A stretch of DNA of 64,000 nt from Paenibacillus sp. DMB20 (lineage in GTDB: Bacteria; Bacillota; Bacilli; Paenibacillales; Paenibacillaceae): the NCBI RefSeq assembly GCF_000987955.1, contig NZ_LAZU01000026.1:1-64000 (forward strand), read 5' to 3'. The position numbers and the translations under genes were made by a program. Numbering within the stretch: position 1 is the stretch's first letter; each line of letters begins with the position of its first letter. Of this stretch, positions 8,049-16,407 are shown one piece after another. The notes under the pieces were generated by a model, which was given only the letters and a program-made list of their open reading frames with translations, was not told the DNA's origin and did not search any database.

Positions 8049-9305
8049 TTGAAACAAGATAACGGCAATAGTAAAGAACGTATTATGAATAGTCGGAAAT
8101 TTGTGGTTTTCCTGTTAGGACACATTACCTCCCAGATTGGAATGGCTATTACAACATTCTCATTATCTTGGTACATCCTGCAACTCACTGGGTCACCATT
8201 GCAATCAGGCATAATGCTAGCATTAGGTTTTTTACCGTACATTATTATGTCGTTTCCTGCAGGTGTATGGGCAGATCGTATGAACAGAAAAACTCTGATG
8301 GTTATTTCAAGTGTTGGAAGAGTAGCGCTTCTGTCCAGCTTTCCTATAGCAGAGGCAATTGACAACGTATCGTTAATCCAAATTTATCTTGTTCAAATAC
8401 TCATGAGTGGACTTTCTGCAATATTCGATACTTGTAGCTCTGCAGCCTTACCAAGTATTGTAGAAAAGTCGTTATTAAGAAAGGCAAATGGCGCCTTTAA
8501 TTCAGTCTCATCAATCACTAAGATGGTAGGGACTGGTTTAGCTGGATTATTAATTGCATTTATAGGTGTTACTAATACAATAATTTTAGACATAGTATTC
8601 TGCACAATAACAATGCTATGTTTGATGACTTTTAAAACTAGCCTTTCTGATCATAATTTCAGAAAAACCAAGATGAAAATGTGGAGAGATATAAGAGAAG
8701 GAATTTCCTTTTTGAATAATCAAAAATTAATACGTATATTGGCATATATGACAGCAGGTTTAAATTTTGCTATACAAGCCTCAAGTGCTGTTGTGCTTTT
8801 CAGATTCAAAGAAGAACTTTATCTGTCATCAGAAATAGCAGGTGTACTTATGGTTGGAATATCTCTGGGAGTATTTATTGGTTCTGTTATAGCTGATAAA
8901 GTTATCGGAAAAAAAAGAATTCATTTGCTCATGATTTTTGTATTTATGATTCAAGCTATTGGACTATTAATTATTGGAATTAGCAATATCTTATGGCTAA
9001 TATTTATGGCAGAAATATTCATCGGTATTACAAATGCTGTATGGAATGTTGAGATCGTGTCTTTAAGACAAAAAATAATTCCTAGTGAATATCTTGGCAG
9101 AGTAAGTAGTGTAACACGATCCATGTCCTGGATAAGCATTCCATTAGGGGCAGTTCTAGGGGGAGTTATTGCCAAAAACTTTGGGTCATCTGTTGTATTT
9201 GAAGTTGGAAGTTTGATGCTCTTGATAATATGTGTTATTGGTTTCATTTACCTTAGGGCGCAAAAAGAACGAGAGATACAAACCGAATTGGAAACCACCA
9301 TATAG
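8049..9305 (+). CDS. MFS transporter, EntS/macrolide-efflux type
   Basis: 418 residues with about 12 hydrophobic segments. The loop GVWADRMNRKTLMV between helices 2 and 3 is the MFS signature GxxxDRxxRK, and the overall pattern (SWYILQLTGSPLQSGIMLAL) matches the MFS_3 group that includes enterobactin exporter EntS and macrolide efflux proteins. It probably exports a small molecule by proton antiport across the membrane. The TTG start at 8049 follows GAAAGGGG; the internal MNSRKF would be an alternative. The 30-residue peptide gene lies 92 bases downstream on the same strand, and the large AT-rich cluster follows, so it may export a product of either. Confidence 0.85.
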   Translation: MKQDNGNSKERIMNSRKFVVFLLGHITSQIGMAITTFSLSWYILQLTGSPLQSGIMLALGFLPYIIMSFPAGVWADRMNRKTLMVISSVGRVALLSSFPIAEAIDNVSLIQIYLVQILMSGLSAIFDTCSSAALPSIVEKSLLRKANGAFNSVSSITKMVGTGLAGLLIAFIGVTNTIILDIVFCTITMLCLMTFKTSLSDHNFRKTKMKMWRDIREGISFLNNQKLIRILAYMTAGLNFAIQASSAVVLFRFKEELYLSSEIAGVLMVGISLGVFIGSVIADKVIGKKRIHLLMIFVFMIQAIGLLIIGISNILWLIFMAEIFIGITNAVWNVEIVSLRQKIIPSEYLGRVSSVTRSMSWISIPLGAVLGGVIAKNFGSSVVFEVGSLMLLIICVIGFIYLRAQKEREIQTELETTI

Positions 9306-9397
9306 AGTTTGGTTTAAATTCTTTAAAAATAAAGAAATATGTAGAAATTATTTCAAAATTATGATAATTTTTAAGTATTATGAAAGGTGGTGTTACG

Positions 9398-9490
9398 ATG
9401 AAAGTTTTTAATGATGCCCCACTTCCGTGGGCAAAACCGATCGTGAGAAAACCTGACGTTAAGCCACAACCGGAAAGCAAAAAGAAATAA
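9398..9490 (+). CDS. 30-residue proline- and lysine-rich peptide
   Basis: ATG 9398 follows a strong AAAGGTGGTG site. The product is 30 residues: MKVFNDAPLPWAKPIVRKPD, then VKPQPESKKK. It has six prolines, seven lysines, one Trp and no Cys, Ser/Thr cluster or signal peptide. A palindromic hairpin follows 23 bases after the stop, so the gene looks like a complete unit. The composition resembles proline-rich antimicrobial or translation-targeting peptides, or the precursor of a modified peptide, but no family was recognised. Its place between an exporter gene and a modification-rich cluster is suggestive only. The strong ribosome site is the main argument that it is real. Confidence 0.5.
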   Translation: MKVFNDAPLPWAKPIVRKPDVKPQPESKKK

Positions 9491-9512
9491 TTTACTCTAA
9501 TTGACTTTACGG

Positions 9513-9544
9513 TTAGCAAGCCTCTACCTAAGTAGGCTTGCTAA
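9513..9544 (+). terminator. perfect 11-bp hairpin after peptide gene
   Basis: TTAGCAAGCCT and AGGCTTGCTAA pair perfectly around a 10-base loop. The run of T after it is weak, so it may be a bidirectional terminator or an RNA-stability hairpin. Confidence 0.55.
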
Positions 9545-9865
9545 TCGTTACTTCAAAGAACAATAACTTCGAGTTACCCTACCATGTAGACGGCATTAAA
9601 AATACCGTTATACCTCAATGCAAAGCCGATTAATCAACCACACTTCACCGATAAATTCACTAAGATGTTCCTCTGCGTCAAAAAACAAATTTACTAACTT
9701 GGCTCCGCAACCAGGGGGGCCGATGTTTGAAAGTGCCCATCAGTATGCGATTACCCCACTATTTATTTCTGCAGCTCTTGTTCAAGATGTTAGACTTCAT
9801 TCCCTTCAAAAGTAATGATCCTAGAAAAGAATTTAGATGTTAATGACATGTGCTCATTTATCGAA
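9545..9865. other. intergenic region before the cluster
   Basis: About 320 bases with no convincing gene. A 65-codon frame at 9618-9815 has no ribosome site and an unlikely composition. Nothing else was recognised until the promoter-like sequence at 9866. Confidence 0.4.
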
Positions 9866-9894
9866 TTGACGGAATGTTATTGTCTTTTTACATA
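9866..9894 (+). promoter_or_regulatory. possible sigma-A promoter of the 9.9 kb cluster
   Basis: TTGACG at 9866-9871 and TACATA at 9889-9894 are 17 bp apart. The -35 is good and the -10 weak. It is the best pair upstream of the first cluster gene, whose start lies about 48 bases beyond. Confidence 0.35.
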
Positions 9895-9941
9895 AAAATC
9901 AAAAAAATTTTATATAAAAAGTTTTAAGTTGGAGGAAAAAA

Positions 9942-10178
9942 TTGAACAATATCAAAAAACTCCAAGCAACACAAGCATTACTATATATGCTTCGAAACTG
10001 GCCCAATGTTGAACACAAAGACTCTCTATTTGACTCTCTGTTGGATCTAAAGGGTGCTGATGATGAAAAAGTAACCCCTCAAGTATTGTACATGATGGAT
10101 AAATTAGGGGTTCTTGACTCTGATGTTACGCAAAAAGCTGAGAAAGTGAGAAATAAAAAAAAAAGTTCTTATAGATGA
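9942..10178 (+). CDS. 78-residue small protein at head of cluster
   Basis: TTG start at 9942 with GGAGG seven bases upstream. The product is mostly helical (LQATQALLYMLRNWPN, then SLFDSLLDLKGADDEKVTPQ), has no Cys and ends in a basic tail KAEKVRNKKKSSYR. It was not recognised. It is the first gene of an overlapping block with M16 peptidases and several transferases at the far end, so a precursor peptide with an N-terminal leader or a small partner or carrier protein are both possible. The next gene starts one base after its stop, which implies translational coupling and supports expression. Confidence 0.55.
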   Translation: MNNIKKLQATQALLYMLRNWPNVEHKDSLFDSLLDLKGADDEKVTPQVLYMMDKLGVLDSDVTQKAEKVRNKKKSSYR

Positions 10179-10179
10179 A

Positions 10180-11217
10180 GTGAGTTTAATTGTTCGCCAT
10201 TTATCAAAAACAAATATTAATTATGCGTTACTAAGAGGATTTGGTTTTCAATCATATTATCCAACAGGGTATAATCGCCAATTTAATGACATCGATATTA
10301 TTGTTAAGACGATTGAAGATTTTAATAATATTATGGATTTGCTTTTAGGATTAGAATACTTCATAGCTAAACCAATGGTTATCAGAAAACAAAAAAGCAA
10401 GTTTGATAATGATTCGGTATGGATTGGAGTTGCTCTTAATAAACGAACTGATAAATTGGATCATCCAATCATGGTGGATATAACTTTAGGAGGACCTTCA
10501 ATCAGTCATCAAAGCCATTATCCACTAGACGAGAGATCCTGGAATAGTCTTCAATTCATTGAAATTGGAAATGTAAGCGTTCCGATTCTCTCGGATACAG
10601 ATAACTTTTTATTATTGCTGTGTGAATCTTATGAACGAAATTCTCTCTATATAAGAGATCTATTGGATATGGAACAAATCATTCAAGCGAATATTGATAT
10701 TCACAGAGTTAAGGACAAATTGAAAAAACTTGAATTATTTGGTCAAGTCCAACAATTCAGGCAATATGCAGAGAAAATAAATTTGACAAACATACTTTCT
10801 TTTTTGGATTCTTTACAAGATCAATCTGCATTTTCAAATCATAAAAGTAAGCAGACTTTACATATTAAAAAAGTCATGAAATATCGTCCATTTCTCAATA
10901 GAATTGTTGGCATCTACTTTGAACCACTTGTCAGTCGTATGGAACAATTTGAAAATAAGTATCCTGAGAAAGCAATGAATATATATTCCAGGGTTCCTTT
11001 GAATTTTATTTTTAATATTGGGTGGCCTTTATACCTATTCCCAGAATCGCGTAAAGAACAATTATTTTCTTCACCCCCAATGTTTATTAGGGACAAACAG
11101 GAGGGGAACTGGAGAACAAATTTAAAACTTGGTTCATTTGTCACCAGGATTAGACCTGTAACTTACATTGATGAATGGGTGTTAGATCATGACAATTCAA
11201 ATTCTTCATTCCATTGA
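10180..11217 (+). CDS. nucleotidyltransferase-fold protein, NTP_transf_5-like
   Basis: 345 residues, GTG start one base after the previous stop. The N-terminus has YALLRGFGFQSYYPTGYNRQ, then FNDIDIIV, the GxxxxxR-DxD pattern of NTP_transf_5 (pol-beta fold) proteins, with the metal-binding pair in NDIDIIV at about residues 44-48. The third strand with an acidic residue is probably MVDITLGG. The remaining ~200 residues are helical (LLLLCESYERNSLYIRDLLD), as usual for this family. Members occur in peptide and natural-product clusters of Bacillota, where their substrate is usually not known. The 3' end overlaps the next gene by 29 bases. Confidence 0.7.
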   Translation: MSLIVRHLSKTNINYALLRGFGFQSYYPTGYNRQFNDIDIIVKTIEDFNNIMDLLLGLEYFIAKPMVIRKQKSKFDNDSVWIGVALNKRTDKLDHPIMVDITLGGPSISHQSHYPLDERSWNSLQFIEIGNVSVPILSDTDNFLLLLCESYERNSLYIRDLLDMEQIIQANIDIHRVKDKLKKLELFGQVQQFRQYAEKINLTNILSFLDSLQDQSAFSNHKSKQTLHIKKVMKYRPFLNRIVGIYFEPLVSRMEQFENKYPEKAMNIYSRVPLNFIFNIGWPLYLFPESRKEQLFSSPPMFIRDKQEGNWRTNLKLGSFVTRIRPVTYIDEWVLDHDNSNSSFH

Positions 11218-12142
11218 TTCTTTAAATTGTATTCACTATATTCACAACTTAATATTCGAACGTGCCAAACAAAATCTAAATCCTATAGATTCAAATCTTA
11301 GTTTGGATTATATTCGCGATCGTATCGAATTGGAATATTCCAAAGCTGTTTTAGAGGAAGCTATTTTCTTCACTTGTAGATTAGATGGGGAATTAAAGGC
11401 TGGGGCAATATTTGGTTTTTCAATAAATGAAATCACAAAAGCCAATGAAATTCATATCGTTGAAGTTTTTGGTGATTATGATACCAGATGGTTTGCAAAA
11501 GAACTATGGCAACAAGTAATTGAAAGTGCAAAGTGTACTAATTCAACAACAATTGTAATTGAATTATCTCTAAACAATGAAAAAGACATGCGCTTAAGGA
11601 ATTTATTAATGGAGTATGGAATGACAGTACACCATCATGTACTTCGTAGAGAAGTTTCAAATGATAATTATGAAATCCAGGCAGATAATATTAAATTAAC
11701 TGATGATGCTAATCAAAAATTTGCCATTGATTGTCTTACCAAGGGATTCATAAATACTTATGGAACAGAGGGTAGTGATGATATCATTCACGAATATGTT
11801 CTGACTTCTTACATCCCTTTAAACACTGATGCTCGTTTTTCTGCAATCGGTTTCAACATGGATGGGGACCCAAAGGTTCATGGAATGTTTGTAGTCGTTG
11901 ATAGCCGAATACAAAACTGTAAAGAGATCAGGTTAGTAGATATCTTCGTCCCAGAAGAAAGACTATCTGGTTGGTCGACAAGAATGTGGACATATATAGA
12001 ACAACGATCTAGTAATTTTGGAATTCGAAGAGCCGAAGCTACGCTTTTTGGAAACAAGAATTTGCAAACATCCAAGTTGGTGACCAATCTGAATAAATCA
12101 GGTTGGACTGTTGATAGAGTAAATTTACATTTTTATCGATAA
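11189..12142 (+). CDS. tandem GNAT-fold acetyltransferase-like protein
   Basis: 317 residues, starting inside the previous gene. Two halves look alike: IHIVEVFGDYDTRWFAKELW (about 92-111) and IRLVDIFVPEERLSGWSTRM (about 247-266), each a beta strand ending V-x-V/I-F followed by a turn and helix, as in the acetyl-CoA-binding core of GNAT proteins. A canonical R/Q-x-x-G-x-G/A loop is not clear in either half, so catalytic activity is uncertain. Tandem GNATs are common in biosynthetic clusters as acyltransferases. Cytoplasmic, no signal peptide. Confidence 0.5.
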   Translation: MTIQILHSIDSLNCIHYIHNLIFERAKQNLNPIDSNLSLDYIRDRIELEYSKAVLEEAIFFTCRLDGELKAGAIFGFSINEITKANEIHIVEVFGDYDTRWFAKELWQQVIESAKCTNSTTIVIELSLNNEKDMRLRNLLMEYGMTVHHHVLRREVSNDNYEIQADNIKLTDDANQKFAIDCLTKGFINTYGTEGSDDIIHEYVLTSYIPLNTDARFSAIGFNMDGDPKVHGMFVVVDSRIQNCKEIRLVDIFVPEERLSGWSTRMWTYIEQRSSNFGIRRAEATLFGNKNLQTSKLVTNLNKSGWTVDRVNLHFYR

Positions 12143-12203
12143 TTTTCGACCCGTATGTGTATTGCTGTTTTACTAATATATCAAAGAAAGAAGGATTTTT
12201 TGT

Positions 12204-13292
12204 ATGATAAATTCTAAATCCGAAAGCGACAACATACTTTGGTATGACCTAATTCCGATTTCAGTAAACGATACCTATGGGGACCCATTCATCATTGAAC
12301 AAGTTGACAACACTATAGATAAACTTCAAAAACTTTATAATCATAAAGCTCCAGTTGCCATATTTACAAAGGCCCCTATGAATGAATCCGTGATAGAAAA
12401 GCTATATCAAATCGTTGCTAATCATCCCAAAGTTGTTGTTTATTATTCTCTCACCGGGCTTGACGAAGGAGGCTACTCTTTTGAAAATCGCGTAAGGATG
12501 ATCCATGCGTTAGAAGAGGTTTTTAATAATGTAGTTATTCTTACAAGACCAATCATACGAGGTAAAAACGATAACATTGATAATCTGAAGAGAATTGTTA
12601 ATGTTGCATCTACCACGAAAAGTAGACTACTGGTCTTAGGCGGCTTACACGATAAATATAAAAATAAACATATCGAGTTTAGTGTTGAAGAAATGCTCAT
12701 TCAACTTTGTGATGAGGTTGGCGTTAGGACATTCCACAAAACGAGTTGCTGTGCAGCATATATATTTGGTGAGTCTTGCTGGATGCATGAACTTAATGGA
12801 CCTAAAAATTTAGATATTGCGGCTGCACTTGGTTATAAATTTGAGGTTGGAGAAGATCGAATTGTTTTGAGTGAAGCCACAACAGGTGATTTGAATTTCT
12901 TGAGAATGTTAACTCGTGCAAAGGTATTTTCGCAAAAAATCATTAGCAACTATAATCTATTAACGCTTAAGACGGGGGAAGTAAAGTATGAAGCGACTTC
13001 TAGTTGGTTTGCTTGGGCAGAAAATATTGATACTTGTCTAGATTGCAACTATTGTATTATCAAGCAAATCGAGTATCTTAAGAAAATGAAAGTAAAGATT
13101 GGTACACACCCTAGTGAAATGTTTGATATTGTACGTGCTAATAATAATGGTCATGACTTCTCGGCATTCCGTCTAACAAAACTTCGAAAAGATAATACAG
13201 ATATGCATGAATACGCTGATGTTCGGATTACCAAACCATGTTTCATTAAAAGATATGATAGTTTTAAGGAAACAGCAATAACTATTGAATAA
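12204..13292 (+). CDS. radical-SAM-like TIM-barrel protein lacking N-terminal Cys motif
   Basis: 362 residues, ATG after AGAAGGA. The core PVAIFTKAPMNESVIEKLYQ, VVYYSLTGLDEGGYSFENRV and NVVILTRPIIRGKNDNIDNL matches the barrel of spore-photolyase-like radical SAM proteins. Where CxxxCxxC should follow the first strand, the sequence reads ISVNDTYGDPFI with no cysteine. Instead, cysteines occur late: KTSCCAAYIFGESC (about 189-202) and DTCLDCNYC (about 278-286). Either the protein has lost SAM chemistry and kept the fold, or a different cluster is bound. Its neighbours are transferases and kinases, so a role in tailoring or in substrate binding is plausible. No homologue with a known product was recognised. 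Confidence 0.6.
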   Translation: MINSKSESDNILWYDLIPISVNDTYGDPFIIEQVDNTIDKLQKLYNHKAPVAIFTKAPMNESVIEKLYQIVANHPKVVVYYSLTGLDEGGYSFENRVRMIHALEEVFNNVVILTRPIIRGKNDNIDNLKRIVNVASTTKSRLLVLGGLHDKYKNKHIEFSVEEMLIQLCDEVGVRTFHKTSCCAAYIFGESCWMHELNGPKNLDIAAALGYKFEVGEDRIVLSEATTGDLNFLRMLTRAKVFSQKIISNYNLLTLKTGEVKYEATSSWFAWAENIDTCLDCNYCIIKQIEYLKKMKVKIGTHPSEMFDIVRANNNGHDFSAFRLTKLRKDNTDMHEYADVRITKPCFIKRYDSFKETAITIE

Positions 13293-13308
13293 TAGGAGAG
13301 TAGAGGCT

Positions 13309-14091
13309 ATGTCTCAATCGTCCGAAATAATAGAATTTCATCATAATAATATTAAATGGTTCGGTCTGCTTGAAACTTGCATATCAAATTGCGATAATAC
13401 GACCCCATCTTTAGGTATTATTTTTTTGCATGGATTAGGAGAGAATCGTACTGGATTAAACTATATCTTCTCACAGATATCACGAAAATTAGCTGATGCA
13501 GGCTGTAAAACGATTCGTTTCGATCTTGCGGGTTTGGGAGAAAGTATGCTCCCCCTGTCCATAAGCATCTGGAAGGAACAATATAAAGAAGTATATACAT
13601 TATTGAAAAATGAATGTATAGAAATCTGGACCATTTGTCGAGGGACCGGATGTCTAGCTATTCCGGAAGGCGAATACGGAAAAGTATTCGCTTTAAATCC
13701 TTGTTCGCCTGAAATCTTTAATCAAACGAAAAAGAACATTTTATCCAAGGAGATAAATGGGATCATTGAACCGAATACCAGATCAGCGGTTGAATATTAT
13801 AAGTTCTGGAACAATCTAGGCGTCGAAATAGAAAGCATCGGTGGCCTTCGAATTTCAGTTGATTTCTTTGAAAGCATTGATCATTATGTTAACTTTTTGC
13901 AATCTAATTATCACTACATATGTACAAATTCCGAAATCGATATCTATGATAGTAGCACTCGATTAACTGTATTAGGAGAAGACAGTCTCTTTCGTATGGA
14001 AAATGAACGAAATATGCTTATTGATTATTTTTTGAAAGGTGTTGAATGCGTTGGGACACAAGCCGCTCTTAATAGCCATGTGCGGCCCTGA
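13309..14091 (+). CDS. alpha/beta hydrolase-fold protein without nucleophilic serine
   Basis: 260 residues from ATG 13309, preceded by AGGAGAG; an in-frame start at 13285 overlaps the previous gene and lacks a site. The opening strand and oxyanion region IIFLHGLGENRTGLNYIF and CKTIRFDLAGLGES match the alpha/beta hydrolase fold. The nucleophile elbow, usually GxSxGG, reads ICRGTGC, with glycine (G112) in the serine position. Catalysis by the normal triad therefore seems impossible. A second hydrolase with an intact elbow lies at 16404. This one may be a binding or scaffolding partner. The 3' end overlaps the kinase gene by 53 bases. Confidence 0.65.
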   Translation: MSQSSEIIEFHHNNIKWFGLLETCISNCDNTTPSLGIIFLHGLGENRTGLNYIFSQISRKLADAGCKTIRFDLAGLGESMLPLSISIWKEQYKEVYTLLKNECIEIWTICRGTGCLAIPEGEYGKVFALNPCSPEIFNQTKKNILSKEINGIIEPNTRSAVEYYKFWNNLGVEIESIGGLRISVDFFESIDHYVNFLQSNYHYICTNSEIDIYDSSTRLTVLGEDSLFRMENERNMLIDYFLKGVECVGTQAALNSHVRP

Positions 14092-14668
14092 TGGCTCAGG
14101 GAAATCTAGTGCCGCTGGATACGTTCAAGAAATGTTAAACCAATATAGCGTTCCGAATATAGTGATTAAGCCTTTGCTTCCTGAAAGGCGTTTTGTCACG
14201 GGTCTTCATGATTTGAAAAAGCATCGATTGAAAGGCTCAAAGAAACTAGAAAGCTTTATGGCTGATTACTTTAGTTTTAAATTGTTAAATACGATTCATA
14301 CGACAATACTTCCGGCTTTAAGCGATGGTAAAACGGTTATTTGTGACAGATATGTTTATTCGCATTTTGTGAATCAATCCGTTTTTGGAAATGACATTGA
14401 AGAGGATCCTGATATATGGGGCTGGATACCAAAACCGGATTTAACTTTTTATTTCGATGTCCCAGTTGAAGTAGCAATCAATCGTTTGAATAGACGTACA
14501 AAGAAGGGGGTTGGAGATAATCTGGAATTCCTCACGAAAGCCAAAAAAAAATTTGATGAATTCGCTGAACGGGAAAATTTTTATCGTATAGATGCTACAG
14601 GTGATCAACAGTTATTGTGTATAGAAATATTTTCAGAAATCAAAAAAAAATGGGGGGAGCCTGGATGA
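14039..14668 (+). CDS. thymidylate-kinase-like P-loop protein
   Basis: 209 residues with a Walker A motif GPDGSGKSS (about 16-24) and a downstream DRYVYSHF motif, which corresponds to the DR(Y/F) substrate-binding motif of thymidylate kinases, then PDLTFYFDVPVEVAINRLNR and a lid-like basic stretch RTKKG. It should phosphorylate a nucleotide or a nucleotide-like substrate with ATP in the cytoplasm. The housekeeping tmk is normally elsewhere, so this copy probably serves the cluster, for instance in making a nucleotide-activated intermediate. GTG or TTG starts at 14039/14042 are within the preceding gene; the stop overlaps the next start as ATGA. Confidence 0.75.
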   Translation: MLNALGHKPLLIAMCGPDGSGKSSAAGYVQEMLNQYSVPNIVIKPLLPERRFVTGLHDLKKHRLKGSKKLESFMADYFSFKLLNTIHTTILPALSDGKTVICDRYVYSHFVNQSVFGNDIEEDPDIWGWIPKPDLTFYFDVPVEVAINRLNRRTKKGVGDNLEFLTKAKKKFDEFAERENFYRIDATGDQQLLCIEIFSEIKKKWGEPG

Positions 14669-16407
14669 CTTGCATCACCATTGACGGATTAAGCGGAGTT
14701 GGGAAGGGCGCTGTCTCCCGACAATTAGCGAATGATCTGAATTTTACCTATTTAAGCATTGGATTAATATTTCGTTCGGTTGCTTGGGTTAAAGTCTACA
14801 CCAATAATGATCTTTCTTCTATTCCATCAATGATTAAGATTAACCTAAATGAATCGAAGGAACCTCGAATATTCCTATATCATCAGGATATAACAGATCA
14901 TTTGTTTGGAGACGTGAATATAGAGTCGGAAGTTCCACTTTTGGCCATGGATCCATTAATACAAACTCAAGTATATTCGATAATAAGAGCTTTTTGCGAA
15001 ATACATCATACTATTCTCGAGGGGCGTATAGCTAATAAAATTATGCCTGATGCGATAATAAAAATCTTGCTTTGGGCAGAACCTATTGAACGGGCCAATA
15101 GAAATTATGCTGAATATTTTCGTATAGGAAAATCAAAGCAAGCTGAAGAACTTCTACTAAAAGTAAGAGAGCGGGATCAATTAGACCTTTCTCGAGATAA
15201 TGATCCATTACGTTACAAGACTGGAATGATTGCATGGGATTCTAGTCATTCAACTTTTGGTGAAACCGTTAATCAAATGAATCGATACATAAAACATTAT
15301 ATGAATGAAATTCCTTTTACCGTATCAGTGATTATTCCTGTGAAAGATCGTGAAAATCATTTATACTCCTGTCTAAAACATTTAGCCCAACAAGATATTG
15401 ACAAATCTCTTTATGAAATCATTGTCGTCGACGATCATTCAAGCGATAACTCCGTTAAAATAGCCGAAAAATATTCAGACAAAGTGATTATTTCTGACGG
15501 GAAAGGTCCAGCATATGCAAGAAACTTAGGCTTACAGGCAGCTAAGGGCGATTTTATTATATTCCTTGATTCAGATATCCTTGTTCAAGAAGATTTTATA
15601 AGGCAACATATACAGCTTCATGAATTAAATAATAAACTTATTGTGATTGGCGCCAGGAGGCATTTACCTAAAGATCAAAATGAATTAGACATTCATCTTT
15701 CCCGCAAAGATAGTCGGGAAGTCTTATTGTCTTTGAATTCGATGGATCTGAACTATCTGGCTCATCCTTGGAGTATCGCTTATACCTGTAACATCTCGGG
15801 TCCTAGATGGTTATTTCTTGATAATTTATTTGATGCGGATTTTTACGGATGGGGTCTTGAAGACATTGAATGGGCATATAGGCTTCATCACAAAGGAGTA
15901 CGATGGGCTTTTTCATCGAGAGCAACAGGATATCATTTATGGCATGATCGGGAAATGACGGATAACAAATTTTTGCAATGGAAAAATAATTTGGATTTAT
16001 TCCTTAGAAAACATACCGCAGAAGATGCAAAAAAATTTAGGTTGTTTGAAACTGTCTTTGATCCAAATCAAAAATCGGATTACATGGGAGTATATGGTAT
16101 ATTCCAAAATAATAGTTTTCGAAATGCAATGATTGTTGATTTATCAACAATTAACACAGATCATTTATTATATCTCCAAGACTATATTTTTAGAAAATGG
16201 AACAGGGATGTTGATTTAATTATTCTTGATTCAAAAACGGAAGCCGAAGGTTATAATTATGAAATTAGCATTGGTATCTCGACTGGCTATCAAAAAAACA
16301 TTCGATTTTTTACTACATGTGAATGGAATAAACATGGTTATGAAGTTGTTGAACAATATAATAAAAACGGATTTGAAATATATAATTCCTCAATAGGAGT
16401 AGGATGA
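14665..16407 (+). CDS. cytidylate-kinase-like domain fused to GT2 glycosyltransferase
   Basis: 580 residues; the ATG overlaps the previous stop (ATGA) and follows GGGGGGAG. Residues 1-210 resemble cytidylate kinase: TIDGLSGVGKGAVSRQLAND (Walker A) and LSIGLIFRSVAW at the place of the (D)TGAMYRA motif. From about 215, VSVIIPVKDRENHLYSCLKH starts a GT-A glycosyltransferase 2 domain with the acidic metal motif FLDSDI (about 301) and a glyco_transf_7C segment FYGWGLEDIEWAYRLHHKGV near 400-420. The last 140 residues are unassigned. A kinase joined to a glycosyltransferase could couple formation of a nucleotide donor to sugar transfer; this is inference. No break in frame was seen. Confidence 0.75.
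   Translation: MTCITIDGLSGVGKGAVSRQLANDLNFTYLSIGLIFRSVAWVKVYTNNDLSSIPSMIKINLNESKEPRIFLYHQDITDHLFGDVNIESEVPLLAMDPLIQTQVYSIIRAFCEIHHTILEGRIANKIMPDAIIKILLWAEPIERANRNYAEYFRIGKSKQAEELLLKVRERDQLDLSRDNDPLRYKTGMIAWDSSHSTFGETVNQMNRYIKHYMNEIPFTVSVIIPVKDRENHLYSCLKHLAQQDIDKSLYEIIVVDDHSSDNSVKIAEKYSDKVIISDGKGPAYARNLGLQAAKGDFIIFLDSDILVQEDFIRQHIQLHELNNKLIVIGARRHLPKDQNELDIHLSRKDSREVLLSLNSMDLNYLAHPWSIAYTCNISGPRWLFLDNLFDADFYGWGLEDIEWAYRLHHKGVRWAFSSRATGYHLWHDREMTDNKFLQWKNNLDLFLRKHTAEDAKKFRLFETVFDPNQKSDYMGVYGIFQNNSFRNAMIVDLSTINTDHLLYLQDYIFRKWNRDVDLIILDSKTEAEGYNYEISIGISTGYQKNIRFFTTCEWNKHGYEVVEQYNKNGFEIYNSSIGVG

Noticed and set aside
9618..9815. 65-codon open frame before the cluster
   Set aside because: No ribosome site and a composition unlike real proteins here.
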